Shown in pieces: positions 1 through 8,986 of a stretch of DNA of 64,000 nt. The DNA comes from Bradyrhizobium sp. ISRA464 (lineage in GTDB: Bacteria > Pseudomonadota > Alphaproteobacteria > Rhizobiales > Xanthobacteraceae). Made by a program: the position numbers and the translations under genes. The first letter of the stretch is position 1; the number at the start of each line of letters is the position of its first letter. The notes under the pieces were generated by a model, which did not search any database, was not told where the DNA came from, and was given only the letters and a program-made list of their open reading frames with translations. Location of the stretch: assembly GCF_029910095.1 (NCBI RefSeq), contig NZ_CP094526.1, forward strand, positions 2,790,001-2,854,000. The letters are read 5' to 3'.

Positions 1-120
1 TATTGCGATGCGCTCGCATCTCTCAGAGGGCTTGCCAAAGCGAACCGCGAAGCCGATGTGTTGCGTGTCCCTGTCGAGCGGTTCCGTTTTGTAATTAATC
101 GTATCGCAGCGGCATGTTAG
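1..120 (+). CDS. possible 3' end of a gene cut by the window edge
   Basis: One forward frame is open from the first base to a TAG at 118-120 and encodes 39 residues ending FRFVINRIAAAC. The composition looks protein-like (charged, amphipathic), and the position just upstream of a polysaccharide gene fits the tail of another cluster gene. No family can be assigned from so short a piece, and an open frame of this length can occur by chance in GC-rich DNA. Confidence 0.3.
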   Translation, partial: YCDALASLRGLAKANREADVLRVPVERFRFVINRIAAAC

Positions 121-347
121 GGCGCCGCCCGGGGCCCCGACCTCGGTCAACTGGTTGCGGTCACCCCAGCTCCTTGCTACAGCGTCTCCGAAAAAGTCGA
201 TGGCGATGCTCCGGGTGATGGATTGCGCAGGGGCAAGGCTGTGCGATAACGCCACTCGTTCCTAGACTCCGCCGCTTGAAGTATTGGCCACTAACAGTCA
301 AGTGGTGGTAAGACGGCGACGCGGCGTGCTTCCATTGGAGATATCAG

Positions 348-914
348 ATGGTAACAACGATACATCCCACTGCAATTGTAGACGAGGGCGCTGAGATCGG
401 TGATGGAAGTCGGGTTTGGCACTGGGTTCATATTTGTGGGAAGGCGAAGATCGGTAGGGGGTGCTCACTTGGCCAGAACGTTTTCGTTGGCAACGACGTC
501 GTTATTGGCAACAACGTAAAAATCCAAAACAACGTTTCGGTCTACGATGCCGTGCGGATTGAAGATGATGTTTTTTGCGGTCCGAGCATGGTCTTCACGA
601 ACGTCTACAATCCTAGATCCGCGATCACACGCAAAGACGAGTACCGCCGAACCCTTGTGCGCAAAGGGGCGACCTTGGGAGCCAACTGCACTATCGTTTG
701 CGGCACAACGATTGGCGAGCATGCGTTCATTGGCGCTGGTGCCGTCGTCAATCGGGATGTTGCACCTTTTGCGCTTATGTTGGGGGTTCCCGCGGCTCGC
801 CGCGGATGGATGTGTCGATGCGGCGTGCGGTTGCCGGACGCATCAGCGGAAGTTGCATGTGAAGCATGCGGCAGCTCTTATCGCATTGACAGTGAAATCT
901 GTAAACCTTTGTAA
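348..914 (+). CDS. hexapeptide-repeat N-acetyltransferase, WlbB/WbpD type
   Basis: 188-residue left-handed beta-helix acyltransferase. Repeated I/V-G-x-x-x hexapeptides cover about residues 10-145 (for example EIGDG, KIGRG, VIGNN, TIGEH, FIGAG). The C-terminus (about 153-180) carries two Cys pairs, CRCG and CEACG, a zinc-ribbon-like tail seen in WlbB/WbpD-type N-acetyltransferases that acetylate the 3-amino group of UDP-2-acetamido-3-amino-uronic acid. It is cytoplasmic and acts on a nucleotide sugar. The start has a GGAG six to ten bases upstream. A second, frameshifted WlbB-like gene lies at 18.5 kb, so this intact paralogue could cover for it. The family is secure; the exact sugar substrate is inferred. 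Confidence 0.85.
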   Translation: MVTTIHPTAIVDEGAEIGDGSRVWHWVHICGKAKIGRGCSLGQNVFVGNDVVIGNNVKIQNNVSVYDAVRIEDDVFCGPSMVFTNVYNPRSAITRKDEYRRTLVRKGATLGANCTIVCGTTIGEHAFIGAGAVVNRDVAPFALMLGVPAARRGWMCRCGVRLPDASAEVACEACGSSYRIDSEICKPL

Positions 915-1137
915 GTTGGAGCGGCTGTTATGATTACCTTTGTGCCTTTGGACCCCGGATATCGTGATCCAACCTAGAAAATAACCTCGGCGGTCATGCT
1001 GTTCAGGATCGCGGGCCATTCATTATTCATCTTGAAACATAGCTGAAGCGTATCGGCGGCACTGCACCATGCCGAGCAGGTCCTTCCAGCGATCATCTGG
1101 CAGATTGCGTTCAGATATCAACCGTAGGGTCGATCTG

Positions 1138-2244
1138 ATGTCGAGGACTGTACTTTTCGCACGTGCGATGCCGCTCAACGTCACCCCGGCCGTCGAACGC
1201 TATGTAAAGTTCCTGCGTGAGAATGGCTTCTCTGGGCGGATCGTCGGCGCCGAACTCGATCCGGGCAGCAGCCGTACCCCCGTGAACTTCGTCGACGAGC
1301 TGTTTACCACCGGCGGATCGTTCGATGGATTAGGGAACCGTGCACGGGCTCTCGCGGCCTACCAAGCGTTTCTTGTGCGCACAGTTGCGCACGTCCGTCC
1401 GGACATTATCCATTTCTGCGATGTTTTCTCTGCCATTGCTGGCGTCACCGGTAAGCTGCTCAAGTCGGCGCGGCTCGTGTTTGACATTCGTGATCCCGTC
1501 AAGCTCTCGACCAGCCACTACGGTCGCTTTGTCCCAAGCGCGCTCCACCTTTTCGAATCACTTGCCGCGCGAGTAAGCGATGGAATCATTGTGGTGTCGC
1601 CGGCATTGATGGATTTCGTTCCGCGAAGCGCTCGTAAGCGCGCTGTCCTAATGCCGAATTCGCCCGAGGAGGATCGATTCACTGGGTATGAATTTAGTCA
1701 CGACGACCACATCACCATCAGCCTCGCGGGATTCGTGTCGCACCGGCGAAACTTGGATGCTTGGTGCCGGGTTGTAAGGAACGATCCAAAATTGAAGCTT
1801 GACCTCTATGGGACGATTGCCGACGAGCAGTCGCGCCAAATCCTCGTCGCGCACGGCCTCGAAGAGGTCATACGGGTTTCGCACGAGGAAGCCTTGGCGC
1901 GCTCGCGAGCCGCGGACATCATGGCATTGATGTACGATCCCTCAATCATAGTCAATCAGTTCGCCGCGCCGAATAAGTTCTTCGAGGGATTGATGCTCGG
2001 GAAGCCGATCATTTGTGCTAAGGGAATGCGGCTCGGGGAGCAATTGACGCGTGAGGACTGCGGGCTCGTTGTTCCGTATGCGGATGTCGAAGCGCTCGGA
2101 GCTGCGGTCGCAATACTGCGTGATCTCGCGGTGCGGCGCCGGATGGGTGAGAACGCGCGCCGCCTCTTCGAACGGGAGTACCTTGGGCAGGCGCGCGAGG
2201 CGATGCGTACCTTGTACAGCCGCCTGGGGCTTTCTGCGACCTGA
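1138..2244 (+). CDS. GT-B glycosyltransferase (GT4-like)
   Basis: 368 residues from the chosen ATG (MSRTVLFARAMPLN). The frame stays open upstream to 1069, but that extension is Arg/Ser-rich and does not look like a Rossmann start. The fold is GT-B: an N-terminal acceptor domain, then a C-terminal nucleotide-sugar domain with the pattern NKFFEGLMLGKPII near residue 280, matching the E-x7-E/glycine-rich end of GT4 enzymes. No transmembrane segment is seen, so it probably acts on the cytoplasmic membrane face building the polysaccharide repeat unit. The sugar donor cannot be told. The shine-dalgarno is weak (TAGGGT). Confidence 0.8.
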   Translation: MSRTVLFARAMPLNVTPAVERYVKFLRENGFSGRIVGAELDPGSSRTPVNFVDELFTTGGSFDGLGNRARALAAYQAFLVRTVAHVRPDIIHFCDVFSAIAGVTGKLLKSARLVFDIRDPVKLSTSHYGRFVPSALHLFESLAARVSDGIIVVSPALMDFVPRSARKRAVLMPNSPEEDRFTGYEFSHDDHITISLAGFVSHRRNLDAWCRVVRNDPKLKLDLYGTIADEQSRQILVAHGLEEVIRVSHEEALARSRAADIMALMYDPSIIVNQFAAPNKFFEGLMLGKPIICAKGMRLGEQLTREDCGLVVPYADVEALGAAVAILRDLAVRRRMGENARRLFEREYLGQAREAMRTLYSRLGLSAT

Positions 2245-2425
2245 CCGGGGAGTGTGGGGCGGTGTGAAGCTCCTGCCACGAGACCACTCAAGCATCCCAC
2301 ATGTGGCAACGCTTATTGTCTTGCGGACATGAGAGCGGATCTGTTCAGGAGCCAGTTAACTTGTGTTGCCGACGAGAAAGCAAATAGACTAATACCAATC
2401 CTCAAATTGATCGACCGATGTAGGC

Positions 2426-2965
2426 TCAATCGCGGAGCGCGATTGACATGATCTTCCACGGCTGATCGATGAGAGTGTTCCAGGCGTAACAGCAGTGATC
2501 GACGATGTCGTCATAGGATTTGAAGACGCGGTTTGACAGCCAATTTTGGCGCATGAACTGCCAGATATTCTCCTGGCTGTTCAGCTCGGGCGAACGCGGC
2601 GGCAACGGCATCAGCGAGATGTTGTGCGGGATCTTCAGCTCCTTCGCTCCGTGCCACCCGGCCTGATCGAGGATGACGATGGCGTGGGCGCCAGGGCTGA
2701 CCTTGCTTGCGATTTCGTTGAGATGAAGCTGCATGGCCTCGCTGTTGCAGAAGGGCAGAACCAGTGCCGCGCCGGTTCCGAGCTCCGGGCACACGGCACC
2801 GAACAGGTAGGTCGATTGCGTGCGCTGGTCGTGTGCGGCCCGCGGCCGCGATCCCTTTCTAGCCCAGCGATAGGTGAGCTTGTTCTTCTGCCCCACCCGC
2901 ATCTCATCCTGAAACCACACCTCTACCGGCGTGTCCGGCGCAAGGCTGCGGCGGATTTCCTCCAC
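2426..2965 (-). CDS. IS630 transposase, ORF B (DDE catalytic part)
   Basis: 179 residues counted from an internal ATG; the functional protein is probably the ORF A-ORF B fusion made by -1 frameshifting on an A8 run just upstream. It carries the DDE triad of IS630 transposases: Asp in VWFQDEMR, Asp in VILDQAGWH, and Glu in PELNSQENIWQFMR. All three blocks are intact, so the element may still be active. Confidence 0.85.
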   Translation of the reverse strand: MEEIRRSLAPDTPVEVWFQDEMRVGQKNKLTYRWARKGSRPRAAHDQRTQSTYLFGAVCPELGTGAALVLPFCNSEAMQLHLNEIASKVSPGAHAIVILDQAGWHGAKELKIPHNISLMPLPPRSPELNSQENIWQFMRQNWLSNRVFKSYDDIVDHCCYAWNTLIDQPWKIMSIALRD

Positions 2966-3471
2966 GCGAGCGTGGAATTTTTTTTAAATGCCTCGATCGC
3001 CTCGGGATCCTGCCTGTACGCTCTCGGCCGCGCGCTGACGTGTGAGAAACCGAGGTCCTTGAGGGCTCGATAGACCGTATCGTCTGACACCGAGATGCCG
3101 AACTCCTCATGCAGCCGCATGATCAGGTCACAGGCCCGCCAGCGCACCACGCCATGGATGGGCGAGGTCGGCCCTTCGTCCACGATCCGCGCCAGAAACG
3201 CCCGGTGCTCCGTGTTGAGCTTCGCCGGCGCACCTGGCGCGGGAACATTGATCAGACCATCAGGCCCTTGCTCGTTGAATCTGATCACCCAGTCGCGAAG
3301 CGTCTGCCGGTCCATCCCGCCGACCTTGGCGGCCTCCGCCCGCGATGCGCCATCGAGCACCGCAGCGATCGCCAGAAGGCGCCGGACCTGATCGCTGTCC
3401 TTCGCCCGCCGCGCCAGCCGGCGCAGCTCAACCGCTGCAAAATCCGTTCGAACCGCAATCGGCTGGCCCAT
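2923..3471 (-). CDS. IS630 transposase, ORF A (helix-turn-helix part)
   Basis: 182 residues holding the N-terminal DNA-binding part: a helix-turn-helix (ASRAEAAKVGGMDRQTLRDW region, residues 40-60) and a second winged/HTH domain ending near AYRQDPEAIEAFKK. The frame then reaches a run of eight A (plus-strand T at 2978-2985). A -1 slip there continues as KFHARVEEIRR into ORF B. Without slippage the protein ends 18 residues later and lacks all catalytic residues. The run suggests programmed frameshifting, but a simple indel cannot be excluded. Confidence 0.8.
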   Translation of the reverse strand: MGQPIAVRTDFAAVELRRLARRAKDSDQVRRLLAIAAVLDGASRAEAAKVGGMDRQTLRDWVIRFNEQGPDGLINVPAPGAPAKLNTEHRAFLARIVDEGPTSPIHGVVRWRACDLIMRLHEEFGISVSDDTVYRALKDLGFSHVSARPRAYRQDPEAIEAFKKNSTLAWRKSAAALRRTRR

Positions 3472-3836
3472 GGCAACTCCCTCCAGTTGCCATGTTGAAT
3501 CATCGATCCTCTGATTTGGGAATGCCCGCCGTGAGTCAGCACCTCAGCGGATTGGTATAAGATTCATTCTGAGATGGCACCGGCAGTGATCGGTGCCGGA
3601 GCGCATTTTTGTTTGCGGCAGCTTTTGATATGCTTTGCTAGCGAAAGGGGACTGCTTACGAGTCGAGGCTGAACTTGGCCTTTATATGAGCTGCAGTTCT
3701 CGCTTTGGACCTATCCGCTGCTGGCGCTGTGCTAGATGCTCCTAGCTGGAGAGCTTTTCGTCTCGCCACGGTCGGAGTCTTTGAGTGATCCAGAAGATCA
3801 GTCCAGTGTCGGTCCTCACGATACCCTGATCGGACA

Positions 3837-5030
3837 TCACGAGGCGACGCGTGATGCGCGCAAGCGGTGCGCAAGTGTCCGGTACGCTGTGCCCGCGGAA
3901 GCGCGCGTAAACCTTTCTGTAAGGGCTGTTACCGCATTTCTGCGTTTTGCGGCGAGCTCGCTGGGGCGTCTCGCTGCAGTGGCAATTGCGCGTGCAAGTG
4001 CGGATGCGTTCTCCGGCTCCACGACCCATCCGGCGTCGTGGCCGGTGAGCATGAGAGCTAGTTCGGAGTCGGCTTCCGTCAGCGCGATGACGGGGCGGCC
4101 AATAGCCAGCAAATTGTACAACCGGCTTGGAACCGAGATGCCTGACATATTGCGGCGATAAGGAATGATCCATGCATCAGCCGCAGCGAGAAATTGGTCG
4201 AGTTGGTCTTCGGGGACCCGTTCAACCAGCGTTACATTGGGGAGAGACGTTTTCCTCTGATACGCCACGAGCCGCTTCCAGCCTACCCCCCAACCTGACA
4301 AGATGAAGTGAACCGATGTGTCGTCCGCTAGATTCTCGGCCGCTTTGAATACGGTTTCAGGATCATGCGTGAATCCAAGGTTGCCGGAAAGTCCGACGAG
4401 AAGCTTGTCAGAGTATTCCTTTCGGAAGAGGTTGTTTGGATCAATTGCTCGTTCACGCGGCGGCAGCGTTGACCAATGTGGAATATAGTGAATTCGAGCC
4501 GCCGGAGACACACATTGCGGTGCGATGTGCTTTTCCATATCTCGCCCAATAGTGACGATCGCATCCAGCGTCTTGAACAGCCAATGATTCATCCGCCGCA
4601 CGAAACGCACTACCAGCGAGTTTTCAGTCGTAATTCCGCTCGCGATCAATGATTCGGGATATAGATCGTAAACGATCAATGCAGACGGAGCACCGCGAAG
4701 GCGAGCGGCGAGGACCACGAAGTAGGGCAGAAGAAAGGGAGTTGTAACAACGAACACAGGTGTGTTTGGTCTTGCCCGCCACAGCACCAACGCGAAAGCG
4801 GCGATGCAGAACCAGAGCATCGCCAATGTTCGGCGCACGAGCGCGGCCTTTGGCGTAGTCCAGGTGGGCACTTCAAAAACCGCGGGATTTCCCCCAAGCC
4901 GGGAGCCATCAGTTCCTGAAATGACTACGACCTCGATGTCGCGCGCAATTTCTTCGGCAATGGCCGTCAAGAAGATCGCAGTCGACGTATCGTCGGGACT
5001 GTAGTGTTGTGTCACCAGAATCGCAGTCAT
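3837..5030 (-). CDS. GT-B glycosyltransferase (WcaI-like GT4)
   Basis: 397 residues from the ATG at 5030 (MTAILVTQHYSPDDTST). The frame is open to 5240, but the extra 70 residues precede the normal GT-B start QHYSPD, so the shorter start is preferred. A GGAC precedes it. It shows the WcaI-type layout: an N-terminal domain with hydrophobic stretches at about residues 65-115, and a C-terminal domain with GLSGNLGFTHDPETV and ISVPSRLYNLLAIGRPVIAL. It probably adds a sugar to a lipid-linked repeat unit at the inner membrane. It is transcribed against most of the cluster. Confidence 0.8.
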   Translation of the reverse strand: MTAILVTQHYSPDDTSTAIFLTAIAEEIARDIEVVVISGTDGSRLGGNPAVFEVPTWTTPKAALVRRTLAMLWFCIAAFALVLWRARPNTPVFVVTTPFLLPYFVVLAARLRGAPSALIVYDLYPESLIASGITTENSLVVRFVRRMNHWLFKTLDAIVTIGRDMEKHIAPQCVSPAARIHYIPHWSTLPPRERAIDPNNLFRKEYSDKLLVGLSGNLGFTHDPETVFKAAENLADDTSVHFILSGWGVGWKRLVAYQRKTSLPNVTLVERVPEDQLDQFLAAADAWIIPYRRNMSGISVPSRLYNLLAIGRPVIALTEADSELALMLTGHDAGWVVEPENASALARAIATAARRPSELAAKRRNAVTALTERFTRASAGTAYRTLAHRLRASRVAS

Positions 5031-5516
5031 AGGTCCGTTTTGAAGTGGGCTCGGCATATCTAGTGTGCCCCAAATCGCCGCGCACTGTTGGGTTTGGCAA
5101 TCAACTGCAACGAATTGAGCGTTTGTCAAGGTCTCGGCAAGCTTCGGAAGAGCCAGAATGTCATCCAAGCTGCTGCACCACTTGAATGAACTTAGCGGGC
5201 GCTGTTGGACGAAATTCGCGTTGGTCAAAGGCGAACCCAATGCAAAGTTCCCGCGACATATTTCGTACTTCGGACAAGAGACTGCGCATCATGTCAGTGC
5301 GCCGAAGATTCACTACGCTCTCGCCTTCCCTTAACTTAGCGAGCACAGTCTGCGACAGCAGCCTCTCGCGATTCGAGCGATGATTTGCTGCCAGCAGCGA
5401 GTGACAGTCTTGTCGAACGGCTTCGTCAACACGATCACGATACCGGCGGCCAAGGCGACATCGATCATGGGCTGGATCGACCCCACTCGCGTAGCGGTTC
5501 GCAAGCGCCTGTGACT
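5031..5516. other. 486-bp gap with coding-like but unassigned frames
   Basis: No gene can be assigned here. On the minus strand a frame ending at 5161 is open right back to the end of the downstream CoA-transferase gene and reads as plausible protein (SRELCIGFAFDQREF, PAKFIQVVQQLG). The upstream extension of the glycosyltransferase frame (5031-5240) also looks protein-like. The two overlap in different frames, which would fit a decayed gene, but I recognise no family. Confidence 0.3.
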
Positions 5517-6707
5517 TCAGACGACCTTGCGCTGCCTGAGCTCGGCGATCTCGTCCTTGCCGAAGCCGAACTCGGCCAGCAATTCCTCGGTCTGCTCGCC
5601 GAACTCCGGCGGCCGCGCCGCCATCTTGCTCGGCGTCCGCGACAGCGTCACGGGTTGTCCGACGAGCTGAATGTGCCGGTTCTCGTCATTGGGCACGTGC
5701 TGCGCGATGCCGAGATGCTTGACCTGGGCGTCCTCGAACATCTGGTCGATCGAATAGATCGGCCCGCAGGGCACGCCGGCCTCGTTGAGTTCGCGGACCC
5801 AGGTCTCGGTCGATTTCTTCTCGGTCAGCGTGTTGATCTTCGCGTTCAAGGCATCGCGGTTCTTGGACCGCGCCGGCGCGGTCGCGTAATCGGCATCGGT
5901 GATCAGCTCCGGCGCGCCGATCGCCTGGGCGCAGCGCTCCCAGATCCGGCCGCCGGTGGTGGCGATGTTGATGTAGCCGTCGGAGGTCTTGAACACGCCG
6001 GTCGGGATCGAGGTCGGATGGTTGTTGCCGGCCTGCTTGGCCACTTCCTGTTCCATCAGCCAGCGCGCGGCCTGGAAATCCAGCATGAAGATCTGGGCCT
6101 GCAGCAGCGAGGTCTGGACCCACTGGCCTTCGCCGGACACGTCCCGCTCGAGCAGCGCAGTGAGGATGCCGATCGCGCAGAACAGCCCGGCGGTCAGGTC
6201 CGCCACCGGGATGCCGACCCGCATCGGGCCGCCGCCGGGCGCGCCCGTGACCGACATCAAGCCGCCCATGCCCTGCGCGATCTGATCGAAGCCGGGGCGC
6301 TTGTGATAGGGGCCATCCTGTCCGAACCCGGAGATGCTACCATAGACGATGCGGGGATTGATCTTGCGGATGCTCTCATAGTCGATGCCGAGCTTGAACT
6401 TGACGTCCGGCCGGAAGTTCTCGACCACGACGTCGGCCTGTTCGGCCAGTCGTTTGAACACCTCGAGCCCCTTCGGATCCTTCAAGTTGAGGGTCATCGC
6501 GCGCTTGTTACGGTGGAGGTTCTGGAAGTCGGATCCGCCGCGCGGACCTCCCGGCTGCTCGCCGCCGTCTTCCAGCAGGGCATCGATCTTGATCACATTG
6601 GCGCCCCAATCTGCGAGCTGACGCACGCAGGTCGGCCCCGAACGAACGCGGGTCAGATCCAGTACGGTGAAGCGGGACAGGGCTTGGGACGCGCGAGGAA
6701 AGGGCAT
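5517..6707 (-). CDS. family III CoA transferase (CaiB/BaiF type)
   Basis: 396 residues from ATG at 6707, which has AGAGGTG upstream; the open frame extends further but without family similarity. The N-terminus VLDLTRVRSGPTCVRQLADWGA and the VVENFRP and DPKGLEVFKRLAE blocks are typical of CaiB/BaiF. The catalytic Asp is Asp170 in PVADLTAG, aligned with the GDSNTG Asp of formyl-CoA transferase. It moves CoA between carboxylic acids in the cytoplasm. The substrate pair is unknown, and the context (a polysaccharide cluster) gives no help; it looks like a metabolic gene stranded inside the cluster. Confidence 0.88.
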   Translation of the reverse strand: MPFPRASQALSRFTVLDLTRVRSGPTCVRQLADWGANVIKIDALLEDGGEQPGGPRGGSDFQNLHRNKRAMTLNLKDPKGLEVFKRLAEQADVVVENFRPDVKFKLGIDYESIRKINPRIVYGSISGFGQDGPYHKRPGFDQIAQGMGGLMSVTGAPGGGPMRVGIPVADLTAGLFCAIGILTALLERDVSGEGQWVQTSLLQAQIFMLDFQAARWLMEQEVAKQAGNNHPTSIPTGVFKTSDGYINIATTGGRIWERCAQAIGAPELITDADYATAPARSKNRDALNAKINTLTEKKSTETWVRELNEAGVPCGPIYSIDQMFEDAQVKHLGIAQHVPNDENRHIQLVGQPVTLSRTPSKMAARPPEFGEQTEELLAEFGFGKDEIAELRQRKVV

Positions 6708-7382
6708 TGAGAACACCTCTTGTTTGGCGGGCCGCCTGGAGCGGCTCCCAATGCGGCCTGAATCTCTCCGTAAAATTACGGGACGGAAAGAGGGAGAATA
6801 TTCTCCAATGGCTAAATCTTCGCACAGGTTTGGAGGCAGGTTCAACTTGGTACCTTGGTGCAAATATGAAAAGTTGGTGGCGTCAATACCGACTAGATGC
6901 CTCGCCAGCATTTTACACCATCGGTAATGACAACTAAACGGCTCGAGCTTGCGCGATACCGCTTATCAATATCGTCTTTATCAAGACCGTTTTCTACGCT
7001 ACCACGCGGCGAAAGCTGGATTGTCTTCCATAAACTTTGGAACGGCACTTTCCGGCATTTGCCCGCTAAGGATGACCGATTCGTATGCCTCAAACTGCTC
7101 CCGACGGATTTGCTCGATCGGGAAACGCGCTACGTCATCATCATGGTTTGTTGGATCCATGCCTCATTATATCCTTGTTGGGATCTCCAAGGTCAACTTC
7201 CTTCCTCGCGCGGCGGTCAGTAAATTGGCTGGGGACGATCTGTAACACCTGAGGGCGGGCTACCCGAAGGGGCGGCGGAAGGCCAAATAAGAGGGAATTC
7301 ATCCTACGCGCCGCGTTCGGGCCCCGTCAGCCAACCTCGACAATCTCTGCACCGGCTGCTAGCCCCGGTTTTGTTTGCTTTG
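6708..7382. other. 675-bp intergenic region, no gene recognised
   Basis: Only short frames are present on both strands, none with a credible start, ribosome-binding site or family motif. Base composition is lower in GC than the flanking genes, particularly 6760-7200. It separates the minus-strand CoA transferase from the plus-strand Wzx-asnB operon, so promoters for both should lie here, but I could not pick out a convincing -35/-10 pair. Confidence 0.4.
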
Positions 7383-8984
7383 ATGGACGAGGCACTTGGT
7401 GCGCCTCGAAGCGATGGCCCGAAAGCTGGCATGGCGTTTGAAAAAGGTCCGTCGGATCTGCTCGGGAACTCGGCATGGAATGCGATCGCCTTCGCGGTCG
7501 CGGTGCTGCTCAACTTGGCGATCCTGCCGTTCGTGATCTTACGTCTCGGCCTCGCCGCGTTCGGTGTCGCGGGTCTGGTGACGGCCTGCGTCGCACCGGC
7601 GCTGATGTTCAGCAATGCACTTGGCCTGTCGACGGCGCGCGAGCTCGCGCAAAGGCTCGCGCCGTCCGATCGCGACGAGGCCCGGCGCTTCTTCGCGACC
7701 GCGCTGACGCTTGCCATCGTCGCGGGCGGCCTGATCGCGGTGCTGCTCGGCCTTGCCGGAGCACCGCTCGCGCGACTGGGATTTCATTTGGGCGGGCCGG
7801 CGGCCGACGACCTTGGGCTTGCCTTTGCGTTGGCCGGCGCCGGTTGGCTGCTCCAGTGCCTGTTCGCGGTCTTGCTTTCCCTGTTCACGGCGCGACAAGA
7901 CTATCGGCGGATCGCGTCGATCAGCATCACGGGCACCCTGGTGACGACGATGTCGATGCTGCTGCTGATCCCGCTGGCGCCGCGTCCCTCAACGTTCCTC
8001 GGTTGCCAGACGTTGGGCTTCGCGACGAATTTTCTGATGGCTGTCGGCTGGTCGCGGCGCACGATCCGAGGGTGGCTCGCGCGACCTGCGCTCGATCGCG
8101 ACGCACTCCGCGCGCTTGTCAGGCTTGGCGGTTGGCAACTCGCGGCGCAAAGCGGCGCATTGTTTGCCGTGCAGGCGGATCGCTACCTGCTCGGAGCGCT
8201 GCTGCAGCCGCAGTTCGTCGGATTCTACAGTGTCGCGCAGCGGCTGGAGGAGGCGGTCTATATCGGTGTGCTGAAGATCGGCGAGATCCTCTTTCCGTTC
8301 TTCAGCACGCTGCAGAGGGAGGCCGAGGACCGCAAGGTCGACCTCCTGCTGCGCTCGTCTTGGATCCTCAACGTGCTCGCCGCGAGCGCGCTGGGTGGTC
8401 TCATTCCCGTCGCCGGAGCGCTGCTGTATCGATGGACCGGCGCCGAGGTGGCCGCCGAAGCCCAACTGGTGCTGGTGGTGCTCTCAATCAGCGGAATATT
8501 GGGGTCGAGCGCCAACGTGTTTGCATTCTATCTGCTGTCGCAGGGGCGATCCGGTTCCAACGCGTTGATCTCGCTGGTTACGGGAGCCTTCACGCTGGCG
8601 ACCAGCGCGATTGTGTTGCCGCATTTCGGTTGGCAGGCGGCTGGTTGGAGCACCTGTGTCGGCATGATCGCGCAGATGGTCACCACGATCTTCCTGTTGC
8701 GGCGGACTTTCAAGCTTGCGGACATATGGTCGCGCGTGGTCCATTTCGTCCTGGCACCGCTCGGCGCCGGGATCGTCACTGCGCTGGCGCTGCGTGCGCA
8801 GCTCGGGCATGCATCATTCGACCACCCGCCGTCATGGTGGTATGTGGTGTCGCTCTACGTGGTATCGGCGGCGGTGATCTTTGTCGCCGCCGTCGCTGCA
8901 TCGCAACTTGGCCCCTATAGTGCGGTCTGCTGGCGGGATCTTGGCGCCATCGTGGCTCGCCTCCTGCACTTTAAGGCCAGCTAG
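7383..8984 (+). CDS. Wzx-like polysaccharide flippase (MATE/MVF-like fold)
   Basis: 533 residues from ATG at 7383; ATG 7431 (MAFEKGPSDLLGNSAWN) is an equally reasonable start. There are about 12-14 hydrophobic helices spread along the whole length, starting with NAIAFAVAVLLNLAILPFVI, with the short polar loops and QADRYLLGALL pattern of polysaccharide-transport (RfbX/Wzx) proteins. It would flip lipid-linked repeat units across the inner membrane. asnB starts two bases after its stop, so the two are co-transcribed. Confidence 0.82.
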   Translation: MDEALGAPRSDGPKAGMAFEKGPSDLLGNSAWNAIAFAVAVLLNLAILPFVILRLGLAAFGVAGLVTACVAPALMFSNALGLSTARELAQRLAPSDRDEARRFFATALTLAIVAGGLIAVLLGLAGAPLARLGFHLGGPAADDLGLAFALAGAGWLLQCLFAVLLSLFTARQDYRRIASISITGTLVTTMSMLLLIPLAPRPSTFLGCQTLGFATNFLMAVGWSRRTIRGWLARPALDRDALRALVRLGGWQLAAQSGALFAVQADRYLLGALLQPQFVGFYSVAQRLEEAVYIGVLKIGEILFPFFSTLQREAEDRKVDLLLRSSWILNVLAASALGGLIPVAGALLYRWTGAEVAAEAQLVLVVLSISGILGSSANVFAFYLLSQGRSGSNALISLVTGAFTLATSAIVLPHFGWQAAGWSTCVGMIAQMVTTIFLLRRTFKLADIWSRVVHFVLAPLGAGIVTALALRAQLGHASFDHPPSWWYVVSLYVVSAAVIFVAAVAASQLGPYSAVCWRDLGAIVARLLHFKAS

Positions 8985-8986
8985 AC

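Larger units (their letters stand above)
2392..3558 (-). mobile_element. IS630-family insertion sequence
   Basis: The element is about 1.17 kb, with perfect 10-bp terminal inverted repeats ATACCAATCC at 2392-2401 and GGATTGGTAT at 3549-3558. TA dinucleotides at both ends fit the TA target of the IS630/Tc1 group, though the exact boundary can be shifted by two bases. It encodes a two-frame transposase on the minus strand and sits between two glycosyltransferase genes of the polysaccharide cluster, apparently in an intergenic region. Confidence 0.85.

Noticed and set aside
2426..3471. Two independent genes instead of one frameshifted transposase
   Set aside because: Each half lacks the other's essential domain and the A8 run joins them exactly; both lie inside one pair of terminal repeats.
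5385..6710. Plus-strand 441-codon frame opposite the CoA transferase
   Set aside because: The minus-strand frame has all CaiB/BaiF motifs and a good ribosome-binding site; the plus frame is a shadow.
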